Counted from the first letter of the stretch, positions 16,843 through 28,083 are shown. The stretch: 64,000 bases of DNA from Pseudomonas sp. R84 (GCF_009834515.1 NZ_CP019426.1:6537806-6601805); one strand, 5' to 3'. Made by a program: numbers and translations. The notes: a model not told the origin generated them from the letters alone.

Positions 16843-17472
16843 ATGGCGAATTTCTGGCTGTTTTTCCTGGCATTGGCGGTGGTCTATCTATTGCCCGGCC
16901 CGGACATGATCCTGCTGCTGCAAACTGGTGCCCGGCAGGGACGCGGCGCGGCGCTGGCCACCGCTATTGGCTTGGGCATTGCCCGTGGTTGTCACGTGGC
17001 GCTGGCGGCATTGGGGCTGGCCGCGCTGTTCAAGGCTGCGCCGTGGACATTCGAGGTAGTGCGGCTGGCGGGGGCGGCGTATCTGTTGTGGATCGGCATT
17101 CAATGCCTACGCAGCAATCTGCTGCCGAACCTGAATACTGGCGAGCCTGGCGATTCCCACGGGCGTTGGCGCGAAGCCGTCAGACGCGGTTTGCTGACCA
17201 ACCTGCTCAATCCCAAGGCGTTACTGTTCTGCTCGGTGCTGCTACCGCAATTCATCGTCAATGAAGGCGCAGCGGTGCTGAGCCAGTTCGCCGTGCTGGG
17301 CATGCTGCTGGTCGGCGTCGGCCTGCTGTTCGACAGCGCCTACGCCCTCACCGGCGCCGCGCTGGGTCGTTGGCTGCAACACAGTCCAACGGCCCAACGT
17401 GTACAACAATGGCTGTTCGGCAGCCTGCTGATCGGTTTCGCCGTGCGCCTGACGTTCGTCCAGCAGGCTTAG
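16843..17472 (+). CDS. LysE family amino-acid exporter
   Basis: 209-residue inner-membrane protein of the LysE/RhtB family with about six membrane helices. It has the family N-terminal motif LPGPDMILLLQTGARQGRGAALATAIG and the central NLLNPKALLFCSVLLPQF motif. The ATG at 16843 with AAGGG upstream gives the standard family length. The divergent Lrp-type gene is its probable regulator. The substrate cannot be read from the sequence; the family exports amino acids such as Lys, Thr, Leu or homoserine lactone. Confidence 0.9.
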   Translation: MANFWLFFLALAVVYLLPGPDMILLLQTGARQGRGAALATAIGLGIARGCHVALAALGLAALFKAAPWTFEVVRLAGAAYLLWIGIQCLRSNLLPNLNTGEPGDSHGRWREAVRRGLLTNLLNPKALLFCSVLLPQFIVNEGAAVLSQFAVLGMLLVGVGLLFDSAYALTGAALGRWLQHSPTAQRVQQWLFGSLLIGFAVRLTFVQQA

Positions 17473-19607
17473 CCTTTGCGGGCCTTGCGCTGGCGACGGC
17501 TGATGAACAGCAACGCAGCGGCCGCGACCAGCACAACCGCACCGATCTGCACCGGCCACTTGTACGGCCGCAGCGACGAGCGCACAGCATCGGTTACCTG
17601 GGTGACGTAACGCTTGTCGGCGTTTTCGAAATCCGGGTACGGGCACTGATTGCCGAAGTCCACCGCCCACGGTACGAACGGGCCTTCCTTGATGTAGCGC
17701 TGATACAGCGCGCTCTGATCTTCCAGGCTGCTGTTCCAGCCGGCGGCGTTGCACAGTACAGCAGCAAACGCCTGGCTGGTGTGCGGCAGATTGTCTGCGG
17801 CGCGCCCGGCTAGCGCAGTGGCGACAAAACGGTAGTGATAGCGCTGATCCGGTTTCGCTTCGCTGGCGGCCTGACGTTGCACTTCGGCCTCGCTTACCAG
17901 CGGGCCGACTTTCAGCTCCGTGCTTTCCAGACTGTAGTTGCCACCGAACGTGGCGTAGTCCGGCGCCATCTCGTAACCGAGAATGTCCATGCCCCACTCG
18001 CGAGCTGTCCACGCGGCGTTGTACAGCGCACTCGCACGTTTGGTCGGCCACCACGAAGCATCGGCCTTCAGCCGTTGTTCGCCGTAGAGTCGGGCCTTGT
18101 TTTGCAGGTCGGGATTGTCGAAATAAGCGACCGCATCGGCGTAATGCCCCTCACGCAGCAAACGCCGGCCGAGCAGATTGCGCAGGCTGGCAGCGACCGG
18201 CAACGGCACGTAGTTGTCACGCTCCTGCTGTGTCAGCGCGGGCGGAGCCGGGACGTTATCGTCGACGTATTTTTTCAGCTCATCGACCGTCAGCACGCGC
18301 TCGGCCACGCTCGCGGCATCGAACCAGTAGACACTGTTGCTGCGATACAACTGCACGAAGGCTTGCAGGTATTCGCCGCGCTGCAAGGCGAGAATCGCGC
18401 TTTCACCTTCGACCCGGCACTTCGGCTGAACGGTTTCATACGCCCAGTCCGGTGTGCGCCGGTAACCCCAGTCTTCGCTCTGCGGGAAAGCTTGCGCGGC
18501 TTTCGAATAGGCCGCAGCCGCGGCATTTTTATCGCCGTCACGCACCGCCAGTTTCGCCCGTAGCCACCACGCCAGTCCGCCGTCGCCGGCGTTCTCGAGA
18601 AAAGCCTTGGCTCCGGCGTAATCGCCCTGTTGATAACTCATCGCCGCCAGGCGATCAGCATTATCGAGGCTGCCACGGGTGCTGTTTTGCAGCAGCTTGA
18701 CCAGTTTCTTCTCGTTCGGCGGCTCATCGCCAAACGACCAGCCCTGGCGGCTTACCAACGATGCCGTGACCAGTTGCTGCACGGCTTTGTGCTGCAGCAG
18801 CTCGGCCAGTTCGGCCTCGGGCAGCTCCGCCAGTTCATTCATCAATTGCTTGAGCGAGGTGTAACCCACGGCCGAGCCGTGCAGGTTCTGTGCTTCATAC
18901 AATTCGATGGCGCCGTTCCAGTCGCCCGCCGTGCGCAACACCCGCGCCTCTTCACCGAGACTGGCAACACCCAACTCCAACGGATCGCTGAAACCGTCGA
19001 TGCTCAGTTGCCGGGCCTGGCGGAAGGCATCACGCGATCGCTCTAGCGACACGACCGCATCCGCGGCTTCGCTGCTCATCGCGAACCAGGTACGCCCGAG
19101 AGAATACGCCGCCCAGGTACTGCGCAACGCGCGCTGATCCGCCGGCAGCGCCAGCAGCTTGTCGAAATAAGCGATGGCGAGTTGATGATCGCCCGTGGCA
19201 AACGCCACCGCGCCGGCGACGTACAAACGGATTTCCGCTGGCAGACTGGCACCCTGCGCCTCGACCTGACGCGCATCGGTCAGGCCGCGCAGCTGTTTGA
19301 CCAACGCTTGTTGCTCGGCGCTCAGGCCGGCTTGTTCGGCGATTTCCCGAGACTCGGCCGCCGCGTTTTCCTCGCCGTACATATCATTGGGATTGTGTGT
19401 CGCCGCGGTGACGTTCTTCAGCCCGGCGATGGTTTTGCCGAGGCGGCTGAGCTCGAAGTTGAAGTTGCCCTCAGGCAGATCTGCGAGGGTCTGCCCGCGA
19501 TTGTCGAGCAGGCGCATGGGGAAATCCGGCCCGCAGGCCAGCGCCGAACCCAGCGGAAAGCAGAGGCTCAGGCAGAGCAGATGGCGGGGCCAGTTACGGG
19601 TCAACAT
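17469..19607 (-). CDS. Exported TPR-repeat protein of unknown function
   Basis: 712-residue protein with a Sec signal peptide (MLTRNWPRHLLCLSLCFPLGSALA, next residue Cys) and many helical TPR-like repeats (for example DHQLAIAYFDKLLALPADQRAL and GDYAGAKAFLENAGD). A C-terminal membrane segment (VQIGAVVLVAAAALLFI) is followed by a basic tail RRQRKARKG. It would be anchored in the inner membrane with a large periplasmic domain. The ATG at 19607 has AAGGAGG five bases away; an upstream in-frame start at 19757 is less likely. Its first codons overlap the end of the DUF3142 gene by 14 bases, so the two are co-translated. I do not recognise a specific function. Confidence 0.75.
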   Translation of the reverse strand: MLTRNWPRHLLCLSLCFPLGSALACGPDFPMRLLDNRGQTLADLPEGNFNFELSRLGKTIAGLKNVTAATHNPNDMYGEENAAAESREIAEQAGLSAEQQALVKQLRGLTDARQVEAQGASLPAEIRLYVAGAVAFATGDHQLAIAYFDKLLALPADQRALRSTWAAYSLGRTWFAMSSEAADAVVSLERSRDAFRQARQLSIDGFSDPLELGVASLGEEARVLRTAGDWNGAIELYEAQNLHGSAVGYTSLKQLMNELAELPEAELAELLQHKAVQQLVTASLVSRQGWSFGDEPPNEKKLVKLLQNSTRGSLDNADRLAAMSYQQGDYAGAKAFLENAGDGGLAWWLRAKLAVRDGDKNAAAAAYSKAAQAFPQSEDWGYRRTPDWAYETVQPKCRVEGESAILALQRGEYLQAFVQLYRSNSVYWFDAASVAERVLTVDELKKYVDDNVPAPPALTQQERDNYVPLPVAASLRNLLGRRLLREGHYADAVAYFDNPDLQNKARLYGEQRLKADASWWPTKRASALYNAAWTAREWGMDILGYEMAPDYATFGGNYSLESTELKVGPLVSEAEVQRQAASEAKPDQRYHYRFVATALAGRAADNLPHTSQAFAAVLCNAAGWNSSLEDQSALYQRYIKEGPFVPWAVDFGNQCPYPDFENADKRYVTQVTDAVRSSLRPYKWPVQIGAVVLVAAAALLFISRRQRKARKG

Positions 19608-20778
19608 GCGAACCTCCTTGATCAATATGTGCGCAGCGCGCCCAACCGATGGCGCGTTGTCCGCCCGCCGGCATGCGGCCGTCGCGCAGGCGGGTGAAGG
19701 TAAGCAGATCCGGGCTTTGTTGCAACGAGTAACCGGCGAGCGCATCAGCGCCTTCACAGCTTTGCGCTTTCAGCGTGATCCGTGCGGGCCAGGCACTGTC
19801 GAGGTTGCCAGGGTTGTCGAGTCTGATGTCGTAGAGACCGTTGTATTCGCTCAACACCACGCCGAGCTGACTGGCGAGTTGCTCACCACGGGAGACTGCG
19901 CGCAGGGTGGTCAGGCTCCAGGCACGGCGATCATTGGCCAGCGGCAAGCGAAACCAGATCAACCCGGCCAGATGCGCCGGCGGGTCTTCGCGCAAGGCCT
20001 TGCCGAGTTGGCTCAATTGCAGCGGATCGGCGAGCAATTCCTGGCGCTCACCGCTCCGCTCAAGTTGCACTTCGCTTTCCACCACTGGCGCCCCGCCGTC
20101 ATCCGGTAACAGCGCCACGCCGTAAGCCGGCAGCGCGAGATAAAAAGGTTTATCGGTGATTCGCGCCCAGGCCTTGGCCCACTTCAACGCCTGATCGGAA
20201 TCGAAGAGCCCTCGACGCGGGTCACTGACGGCGTGGACTTGCAACACGCTGCTGTCGACGGTTTGCAGGAGTACGGGCAATTGCGAACTATCGAGCCAGG
20301 CTGGCAGCGCGGTGATGCTTAGCGGGATGTCCGTCGGCAATGCCACGCGCAGATGTTTGAGGAATTCAGCGTAGGCCGGCAAGCGTGCGTTACCGGCGTC
20401 GTGATCGATCTCGACGCCGCTCAGCCTCAGGCCTTGCGCCTGCCAGTCGGCTAGCACCTGCAGAATCTGCGCGGTGACCTGATCCTGATCCAGCGACTTG
20501 AGTTGTCCGTCGAGACGAATCACCGCAATCAACGGACGACCATCGGCTTTCAATAACGGCGCATCGATTCGCGCGCTGCTCCATCCGGCATTTGGAAAGG
20601 CTTGCAGTGCGAGGACGCGTAGCGTTGAGAAATCCTGGCGACTGTCACGCAGCGCCGCCTCGTGGGCCGGCGTCCATTGACGTTGCCAGATGTAGAGTTG
20701 TTGGTCGAGGGGCGGAGCGTCCTGCTGCTTGCAAGCCACAAGCAAGATGCCCAAGAACAGAACCACAATAAATCGCAT
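19594..20778 (-). CDS. DUF3142 family lipoprotein
   Basis: 394-residue protein starting MRFIVVLFLGILLVAC; LVAC is a good lipobox, so it is probably a lipoprotein. The body resembles a TIM-barrel glycosidase-like fold (LSGVEIDHDAGNARLPAYAEFLKHLR and LPLSITALP-type strands), as in the DUF3142 family. The ATG at 20778 is chosen because it starts the signal sequence; an upstream in-frame start at 20811 adds residues with no signal character. It overlaps the downstream TPR gene. Function is unknown. The pair looks like an envelope module for an unidentified polymer or complex. Confidence 0.75.
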   Translation of the reverse strand: MRFIVVLFLGILLVACKQQDAPPLDQQLYIWQRQWTPAHEAALRDSRQDFSTLRVLALQAFPNAGWSSARIDAPLLKADGRPLIAVIRLDGQLKSLDQDQVTAQILQVLADWQAQGLRLSGVEIDHDAGNARLPAYAEFLKHLRVALPTDIPLSITALPAWLDSSQLPVLLQTVDSSVLQVHAVSDPRRGLFDSDQALKWAKAWARITDKPFYLALPAYGVALLPDDGGAPVVESEVQLERSGERQELLADPLQLSQLGKALREDPPAHLAGLIWFRLPLANDRRAWSLTTLRAVSRGEQLASQLGVVLSEYNGLYDIRLDNPGNLDSAWPARITLKAQSCEGADALAGYSLQQSPDLLTFTRLRDGRMPAGGQRAIGWARCAHIDQGGSHVDP

Positions 20779-20824
20779 ACCTTCCAACCCCCTGACACCA
20801 CAAGGCTGCAAGGTTACACAAAAA

Positions 20825-20922
20825 CCCTGTAGGAGCTGTCGAGTGAAACGAGGCTGCGATCTTTTGATCTTTTTTCAGGATCAAGATCAAAAGATCGCAG
20901 CGTGCCGCAGCTCCTACAGGGG
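20825..20922. repeat. Dispersed inverted-repeat element (GTAGGAGCT family), copy 2
   Basis: Close copy of the element at 2983-3073: CCCTGTAGGAGCTGTCGAG at one end, AGCTCCTACAGGGG at the other, and the same inner GATCTTTTGATC / GATCAAAAGATC stem. It overlaps the last codons of the methyltransferase gene and supplies its TAG stop. Confidence 0.9.
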
Positions 20923-21753
20923 GGCGGCGGGTTTACGGGCGATGATCACCTGGCTTTTCGCAACCACCGCATCCAGCGCCTGTTTGATCTGCGCGCCACG
21001 CGGCGAGTCCAGCACCGCTTGCCAGGTGTCGGCCCAGTGATTGAGCAACGGATGATCCGGGTTGCTGAAGTCGACCTTGGCTTCCCAGAACAGCAACATC
21101 CACATCGACCAGTAAAAACCGTACTGGCTGTGGCTGATGACCTCCAGCCCGGCTTCACTGACCATCGCCTTGAACTGTTCTTCGCTGATGATGCGAATGT
21201 GGTTGGGCTTCTGGAAATACTCGGCCGCGGCGATGTCTTTTTGCAGGTCTTCGGAGCTTGGGTGCGGCACGCTCAGCAGGTACAGGGCCCCCGGCTTGCC
21301 GACGCGTACCAGTTCGGCAAGGAACTGCGCCGGGTCGTCGACGTGCTCGATGACTTCCGTCGAGACCACACGCGTGGCCGTGCCGTCGGCAATCGGCAGT
21401 GGATTGCAGTCGGTGACGTGGCATTCGATGTCCCGCGCTGGCGTATCGCTGAGACGCTGACGGGTCGCTTCGACCTTCGCTCCGTCGATATCGGCAATGA
21501 TGATCTTCGCCCCACGCATGCCACAGAAGTGCACATTGCCGCCATCACCGCAGCCGACGTCGAGCAAGGTGTCGGCGGCGGTCACCGGAAAGCCTTTGAA
21601 CAGCTCGCCGGTTTCCTGGTTGAACCAGCCACTGAGCATCGCATCGTGCAGGCCGAGCATGTACGGATCGGTCTTCTCGGCGACCGCCACGACAGGCTGC
21701 GCGGCGACCGGAGCAGGCGTGCCCGCCGTGAGTTTCTTCAAAAGGCTCAGCAT
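20914..21753 (-). CDS. SAM-dependent methyltransferase of the polysaccharide locus
   Basis: 279-residue class I methyltransferase with SAM motif LLDVGCGDGGNVHFCG (around 63-78), acidic motif IIIADIDG and the post-motif VSTEVIEHVDDPAQFL. The N-terminal 30 residues are low-complexity Ala/Pro/Val. It is the last gene of the minus-strand operon opposite the A-band genes and overlaps the acyltransferase gene by 7 bases. In P. aeruginosa the equivalent operon encodes methyltransferases thought to O-methylate the D-rhamnan end. That role is inferred. The stop codon comes from a repeat element. Confidence 0.85.
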   Translation of the reverse strand: MLSLLKKLTAGTPAPVAAQPVVAVAEKTDPYMLGLHDAMLSGWFNQETGELFKGFPVTAADTLLDVGCGDGGNVHFCGMRGAKIIIADIDGAKVEATRQRLSDTPARDIECHVTDCNPLPIADGTATRVVSTEVIEHVDDPAQFLAELVRVGKPGALYLLSVPHPSSEDLQKDIAAAEYFQKPNHIRIISEEQFKAMVSEAGLEVISHSQYGFYWSMWMLLFWEAKVDFSNPDHPLLNHWADTWQAVLDSPRGAQIKQALDAVVAKSQVIIARKPAAPL

Positions 21754-22901
21754 GAGGTAGCTCCAGAGGATGGGATGGCGGTTCGAGACGTGCCGAGGCG
21801 TTTGACCAGCGCAGCGCCACGGTTGCGCATCGGCATTTCGATAAGGCGATAATTCAGTTCGCTGAGCAGCACGATCAGGCCGAACGCCAGCAGCAGTGTG
21901 ACGATCGGATGCCCGGCGGGGCTGGGCAAACCGGCGCTCTGCAAACGGAAGATCAGTTCACGTACCAGTTGATAGGCCGGAATGTGGATCAGGTACATAC
22001 CGTAGGAGCGACTGCCGACCCACGCCAGCACACGCTGCACAGCACCGGCAGGCATCAGGTAGTCGCGGTTGTACGAAGCGATCCACACAAGCAAGGCGCC
22101 GAGTACGGCAATCGAGCCGATGCGGTAAGGAGCAAAGGTGAAACGGTCAGTGGCCATGAAGCTCAACAGTGATCCGATGGCGATCAACGCCGAAATTCCG
22201 GCCCACGGTCGACGCAGGAAGGTCGGCTGCCAGCGTTGATAACCCGGCTGCGCGCTCCACATCGCCAACAGCACGCCGAGGGCCAGCGCGTCTGTACGCA
22301 CGACCATCAGCAACGGTGTGCGCACGGTCAGAATCTGCACCGCCACCAGCGCCAGCAATGCCCAGACCAGACGCCGGCGAAACAGCAGAATCAACAGCGG
22401 GAACAGCAGATAAAACTGCTCCTCCAGCGCCAGGCTCCAATATACGAAACTGCTGCCGTATTCGTAATGAAAGAAGCTGTCGGCAAAACGAAAGTTCGCG
22501 TACTGCAGCACCCCGGCCAGCGTCGCTTGCAAGTTGGCGCTCAGCGTGCCGAACGCCCCGGAGCGATTGAGAAACACGCAGGCCAGCAGCATCAGCGCCA
22601 GCCACAACCAGGCCGACGGCAACAAGCGAAACGCCCGGCGCAGCCAGAAATTTCGGGTCTCCTGCCAGTATTCCTGCCGCGTCGTACAGCCTTGCAGCGT
22701 CGGGATCAGGCTACGGGCGATGACAAAACCGGAGATCGCAAAGAACAGATCGACGCCCCACCACGGCTGCGCCCAGCCATGAATCTTCTCCAGCAACGGC
22801 ACCGGGTCGGTGAACAGGCTGCCCTGCATGTGGTGGAACAACACGCCCAACACGGCAATCGCGCGCAGGACTTCAATGTCCATGATCCGTTTGCTGGTCA
22901 T
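21747..22901 (-). CDS. Acyltransferase family 3 (OafA-type) membrane protein
   Basis: 384-residue integral membrane acyltransferase with about ten helices. It has the family N-terminal motif DIEVLRAIAVLGVLFHHMQ (catalytic His) and the downstream WWGVDLFFAISGFVIARSL. Members O-acetylate surface polysaccharides. It overlaps the glycosyltransferase upstream by 4 bases and the methyltransferase downstream by 7, so it belongs to the polysaccharide-modification operon. A later in-frame ATG at 22883 (MDIEVLRA) could be the true start, since no strong ribosome-binding site is seen for 22901. Confidence 0.88.
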   Translation of the reverse strand: MTSKRIMDIEVLRAIAVLGVLFHHMQGSLFTDPVPLLEKIHGWAQPWWGVDLFFAISGFVIARSLIPTLQGCTTRQEYWQETRNFWLRRAFRLLPSAWLWLALMLLACVFLNRSGAFGTLSANLQATLAGVLQYANFRFADSFFHYEYGSSFVYWSLALEEQFYLLFPLLILLFRRRLVWALLALVAVQILTVRTPLLMVVRTDALALGVLLAMWSAQPGYQRWQPTFLRRPWAGISALIAIGSLLSFMATDRFTFAPYRIGSIAVLGALLVWIASYNRDYLMPAGAVQRVLAWVGSRSYGMYLIHIPAYQLVRELIFRLQSAGLPSPAGHPIVTLLLAFGLIVLLSELNYRLIEMPMRNRGAALVKRLGTSRTAIPSSGATSC

Positions 22902-24199
22902 GCTTCAGGGGCTTCCATGGCCACTGCGCGTTGTTCGAACAATTGCGCGAGGAACACCTGTAAGCGTTGTTCGGCCACGGCCTGACTGCAGAAACCTTGC
23001 AGACTGCTGACGGCTTGCGCCGACATCTGTGCGTAACGCGCCGGGTGGTTTTTCGCCACGTCGTAACTGGCCTTGTAGGCTTCACACAACGACGCCCAGT
23101 TGGTTACGTAACGCAAGGTGCGAAAGGCTCGACGCGGGTCGTGCGGCCAGGCGGTGAGTTCATCCGTGGACTCGATCAGAAAGGCGTTGTCGGCGCTCAG
23201 GTAATCGATCATCGCCGTGGTGCGCGGTGCCACCGCCGGTTTGCCGCAGGACATGAATTCCATCAGCGGCAAGCACTGGCCTTCGCCATACGAGGTGTTG
23301 ACTACATAACGGGTGGCCTGCACCAGACGCTCGTAATCCGGGTCGGCGAGATAGCCGTAGATCAACACGATACGGCAACGGTAGGACTGGTTTTTATACA
23401 GGTGATGGAGGATGTCGCTGAGCGCTTCTTCGGCATCGTGATGGGTCAGTTTGAGGACCAGCGTGGCGTCTTCGACGTCGCGGAAACTGACACAGAAGGC
23501 GCTGAGCATGTCTTCCCAATTCTTGCGCCCGTCGCCGGGATTGAACACCGAGGTGTACACCACGCCGTCGAGCAACAGCCCTTGCTCGGTGACCGGCGCA
23601 GTGAAATCGATGCCCTCACCACTGCGCAGATGCGCTGGGCCAAAGGCATTCAAGTCGAGCTTGCGACTGTCCGCCACCAGCCCTTTGATAGTCAGGCGCA
23701 GCGGCCCCGTCGAGGTTTGCCCCTGCAACTGCGCGCCACGGGCCGCAAAGCGATCCCACACCGGTGCCGGCACCGCAACGATCGGGTAGTCATCCGTCAT
23801 CGCTTCGCGCACGGCGTTGACCGTGTAATTGGAATGGGTGATCGCTGCGCCACAGGCTGCCAGCACCGTGCGCCAGTCGTTGCGCGGTTCACCGGCAAAC
23901 GGCTCGTTGGGGATGGTGCTGAATTCCCACGCAAACACCGGCAACGTCGGACACGCCAGGTGCACCGGGGTGCGATGCGGCGGCGAGAACGACAGAAATA
24001 CACACGGCTCGCCACGGCTCAGGCATTCCAGGTACAGCGCATCGACCTCGGCTTGCGGATCGAGCACTTCCACCACCCGCCCGAGCCGTTCGAGCACCGG
24101 ACGGTACTCCTTGAGCACGAAGTAATAGCTGTACTCCGAACGCCCGAGGTTCTGCGCGATGGTGTGCTGGTTGGTTTCCGAATGAATGATGATCAGCAT
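22898..24199 (-). CDS. Glycosyltransferase, GT4-like
   Basis: 433-residue cytosolic glycosyltransferase with two Rossmann-like halves. Features are the N-terminal LGRSEYSYYFVLKEYRPVLERLGRVVEV and the C-terminal VVNTSYGEGQCLPLMEFMSCGKPAVAP (E-x7-E-like donor motif of family 4), ending with a helix-rich tail. It is clearly a paralogue of the next gene upstream and overlaps it by 7 bases. The position opposite rmd-gmd suggests transfer of a sugar onto or near the D-rhamnan. The exact sugar is not readable from the sequence. Confidence 0.86.
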   Translation of the reverse strand: MLIIIHSETNQHTIAQNLGRSEYSYYFVLKEYRPVLERLGRVVEVLDPQAEVDALYLECLSRGEPCVFLSFSPPHRTPVHLACPTLPVFAWEFSTIPNEPFAGEPRNDWRTVLAACGAAITHSNYTVNAVREAMTDDYPIVAVPAPVWDRFAARGAQLQGQTSTGPLRLTIKGLVADSRKLDLNAFGPAHLRSGEGIDFTAPVTEQGLLLDGVVYTSVFNPGDGRKNWEDMLSAFCVSFRDVEDATLVLKLTHHDAEEALSDILHHLYKNQSYRCRIVLIYGYLADPDYERLVQATRYVVNTSYGEGQCLPLMEFMSCGKPAVAPRTTAMIDYLSADNAFLIESTDELTAWPHDPRRAFRTLRYVTNWASLCEAYKASYDVAKNHPARYAQMSAQAVSSLQGFCSQAVAEQRLQVFLAQLFEQRAVAMEAPEA

Positions 24200-25770
24200 G
24201 AGGCGTTATCCGTCACGGGCGCGACATCGGCAGCATCGGAGGCCAGCGCGAAAAAGTCCGCCATGCGTTTTTGCACCGGGGCGAACGCGCAGTAATCGTG
24301 CATGCGTTCGATGGCGGCCGCCGACATCTGCTGATAATCCAGTGGCTGGGTCTTGGCCATCCGATAGCTGTTTTCGTAGGCGTGTTTCAGCGAGCCCCAG
24401 TCCGGGCGATAGCGCAAAGTACGGTAGATGATGCGCGTGTCCTGCGGCCAGATCGTCAGCTCTTCGCTGGACTTGATCACGAATGCCACCGCGTCATCGA
24501 TGTAGTCTTCCATCGCCGTGTGATCGGGGGCGATCACCGGTGTGCCGCTGGACATGAACTCCATGAGCGGCAGGCACAGGCCTTCACAGCGCGAGGCGTT
24601 CACGTAGAAACTTGCGGCCTGATACAGCCTGGCGTACTGCGTGTCGTCGAGATAACCGTGCATCACCACCACCCGGCAGGCGAACGGCGTGAGTTGCGCA
24701 AGCAATGTCATCAACTCGCTGTAATAGGAAGCCAGATCGTTCTGGGTAATCTTCAACACAAGCGTCGCGTCGGACGTTTCGCGAAACGCCCAACAGAATG
24801 CGGTGATCAGTTGATGCCAGTTCTTGCGGCCATCCCTGGGGTTGAACACGGTGACATAAACCACACCGTCGACCGTGGTTTCGACCACCGAAGTGGTGTC
24901 CGGCAAGTTCAGCGTCACCGGTTCGACGACGGGGACCGGCAGCGGCCCACACACCGCCGGCAAGCGTTGTTCGAGCCAGCCGTGCAGCGTATCTGGCACC
25001 AGATCGCGAATGCCTTCCCAATACCAGTTGTAGAGAAACTTCACCCGTGGCACCGGTTCTGCCTGCTCGTGTCCCAGATCCAGCACCCATAGACGCAGGT
25101 AATGCCGGGCAATGACGAAGCGGCGTTGGAGGGTCAGCGGTGGCGGACGCGCGGCTTCGATTTCGGCCGCCAGCGCGGCTTCTTCTTCCGGCGTGATCGG
25201 TGTCGGGATCAGTGCATCGGCGCAGAGGCCGAGGGTGCGAGTATCGAAAATGCAGCCCTTGATCGCCAGCGTGGTGCCTGGATTGACTGGCGCACCCAGT
25301 GTCTGCTGACGGATCGCCGCGAAGTTTTCCCACAGCGGCGTGGGCAATACCAGCACAGGGAAGTCTTCGCCCATGGCACGACGAATGGCTCGAGCGGTGT
25401 GGCTCGACAGCGTGATAACCCGCCCATGGCGAGCGAGCATCTGCGTCCAGTCCTGACGCGGGTCGTTGTCCCACTGTTCGTCAGGAATCGAGTCGAACTC
25501 CCAGGCCACCACACACACCGTCGGGCATTCGAGGTCGACCGGGGTTTTCTGCGGCGGAGTGAACGACAGGAACAGGCTGTCTTCGCCAGCGGCGAGCAGT
25601 TGTCGATACAGCGGATCGACGTCGGCGGTGGACGCGACCACGTGCACGCGCCCAAGGCTTTCCAGCACCGGGCGATAGGCCTTGAGCACGAAGTAATAAC
25701 TGTATTCCGGACGGCCGAGACTCTGGCCGATGGAACTGTCATTGACGTCCGAGTAAAGAATGAAATTCAT
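24193..25770 (-). CDS. Glycosyltransferase, GT4-like, with internal insertion
   Basis: About 525 residues from the ATG at 25770. An upstream in-frame ATG at 25794 with GAAGG nearby is possible and gives 533. The N-terminus (MNFILYSDVNDSSIGQSLGRPEYSYYFV) and C-terminus (FYVNASRCEGLCLPLMEFMSSGTPVIAPD) match the neighbouring 433-residue paralogue. An extra stretch of about 90-100 residues (roughly 185-290, PITPEEEAALAAEIEAARPP... to PAVCGPLPVP) separates the two halves. It is the first gene of the operon, divergent from rmd across about 400 bases. A role in A-band polysaccharide assembly is inferred from location. Confidence 0.84.
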   Translation of the reverse strand: MNFILYSDVNDSSIGQSLGRPEYSYYFVLKAYRPVLESLGRVHVVASTADVDPLYRQLLAAGEDSLFLSFTPPQKTPVDLECPTVCVVAWEFDSIPDEQWDNDPRQDWTQMLARHGRVITLSSHTARAIRRAMGEDFPVLVLPTPLWENFAAIRQQTLGAPVNPGTTLAIKGCIFDTRTLGLCADALIPTPITPEEEAALAAEIEAARPPPLTLQRRFVIARHYLRLWVLDLGHEQAEPVPRVKFLYNWYWEGIRDLVPDTLHGWLEQRLPAVCGPLPVPVVEPVTLNLPDTTSVVETTVDGVVYVTVFNPRDGRKNWHQLITAFCWAFRETSDATLVLKITQNDLASYYSELMTLLAQLTPFACRVVVMHGYLDDTQYARLYQAASFYVNASRCEGLCLPLMEFMSSGTPVIAPDHTAMEDYIDDAVAFVIKSSEELTIWPQDTRIIYRTLRYRPDWGSLKHAYENSYRMAKTQPLDYQQMSAAAIERMHDYCAFAPVQKRMADFFALASDAADVAPVTDNASC

Positions 25771-25794
25771 GGCATCCCACGATGAAGGCGCCAT

Positions 25795-26197
25795 CCCGGT
25801 ACCTTCATGCTATGACGGCCGTGCGCTGGATCGAGTCGGCATGGCAGGCCCTCGTCCTTCGTCATCGGGTACGTCTTCGTTCTTGTTTTAGTGGTCGGTT
25901 TCACCCTGCGTCGCGGTTCTCGAATCAAAGCTCGGGATTTGGCGACGAAGGGCATTCTAAACACATCCGTCAGGTATTCGTGAACCGCCCGGCGAGAATA
26001 AATCCGCTACGCTGACGAGAACTGACCAGTCACGGTATGGCCAGTTGAAATTGCTCGGCAATTGGCACAGATTGACAGCAAATAACTACAACAACGTTTT
26101 CGCCTGTCGTCTTAGCGGTTTTTTCCAACCGGTCTGACAGACCCTTCTCTAAAGCCTGTAGGAAGTGCTGCGAAAACCAAGACCAAGGGGTCGCTGT
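25795..26197. promoter_or_regulatory. Divergent promoter region of the polysaccharide locus
   Basis: About 400 bases without a convincing gene between the minus-strand glycosyltransferase operon and rmd. It is more AT-rich than the flanks, especially around 26070-26130. AAGGGG at 26185-26190 is the rmd ribosome-binding site. I see no clear JUMPstart element, large repeat or small RNA. Promoters for both operons must lie here. Confidence 0.6.
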
Positions 26198-28080
<1,883 letters not shown>

Positions 28081-28083
28081 GCC

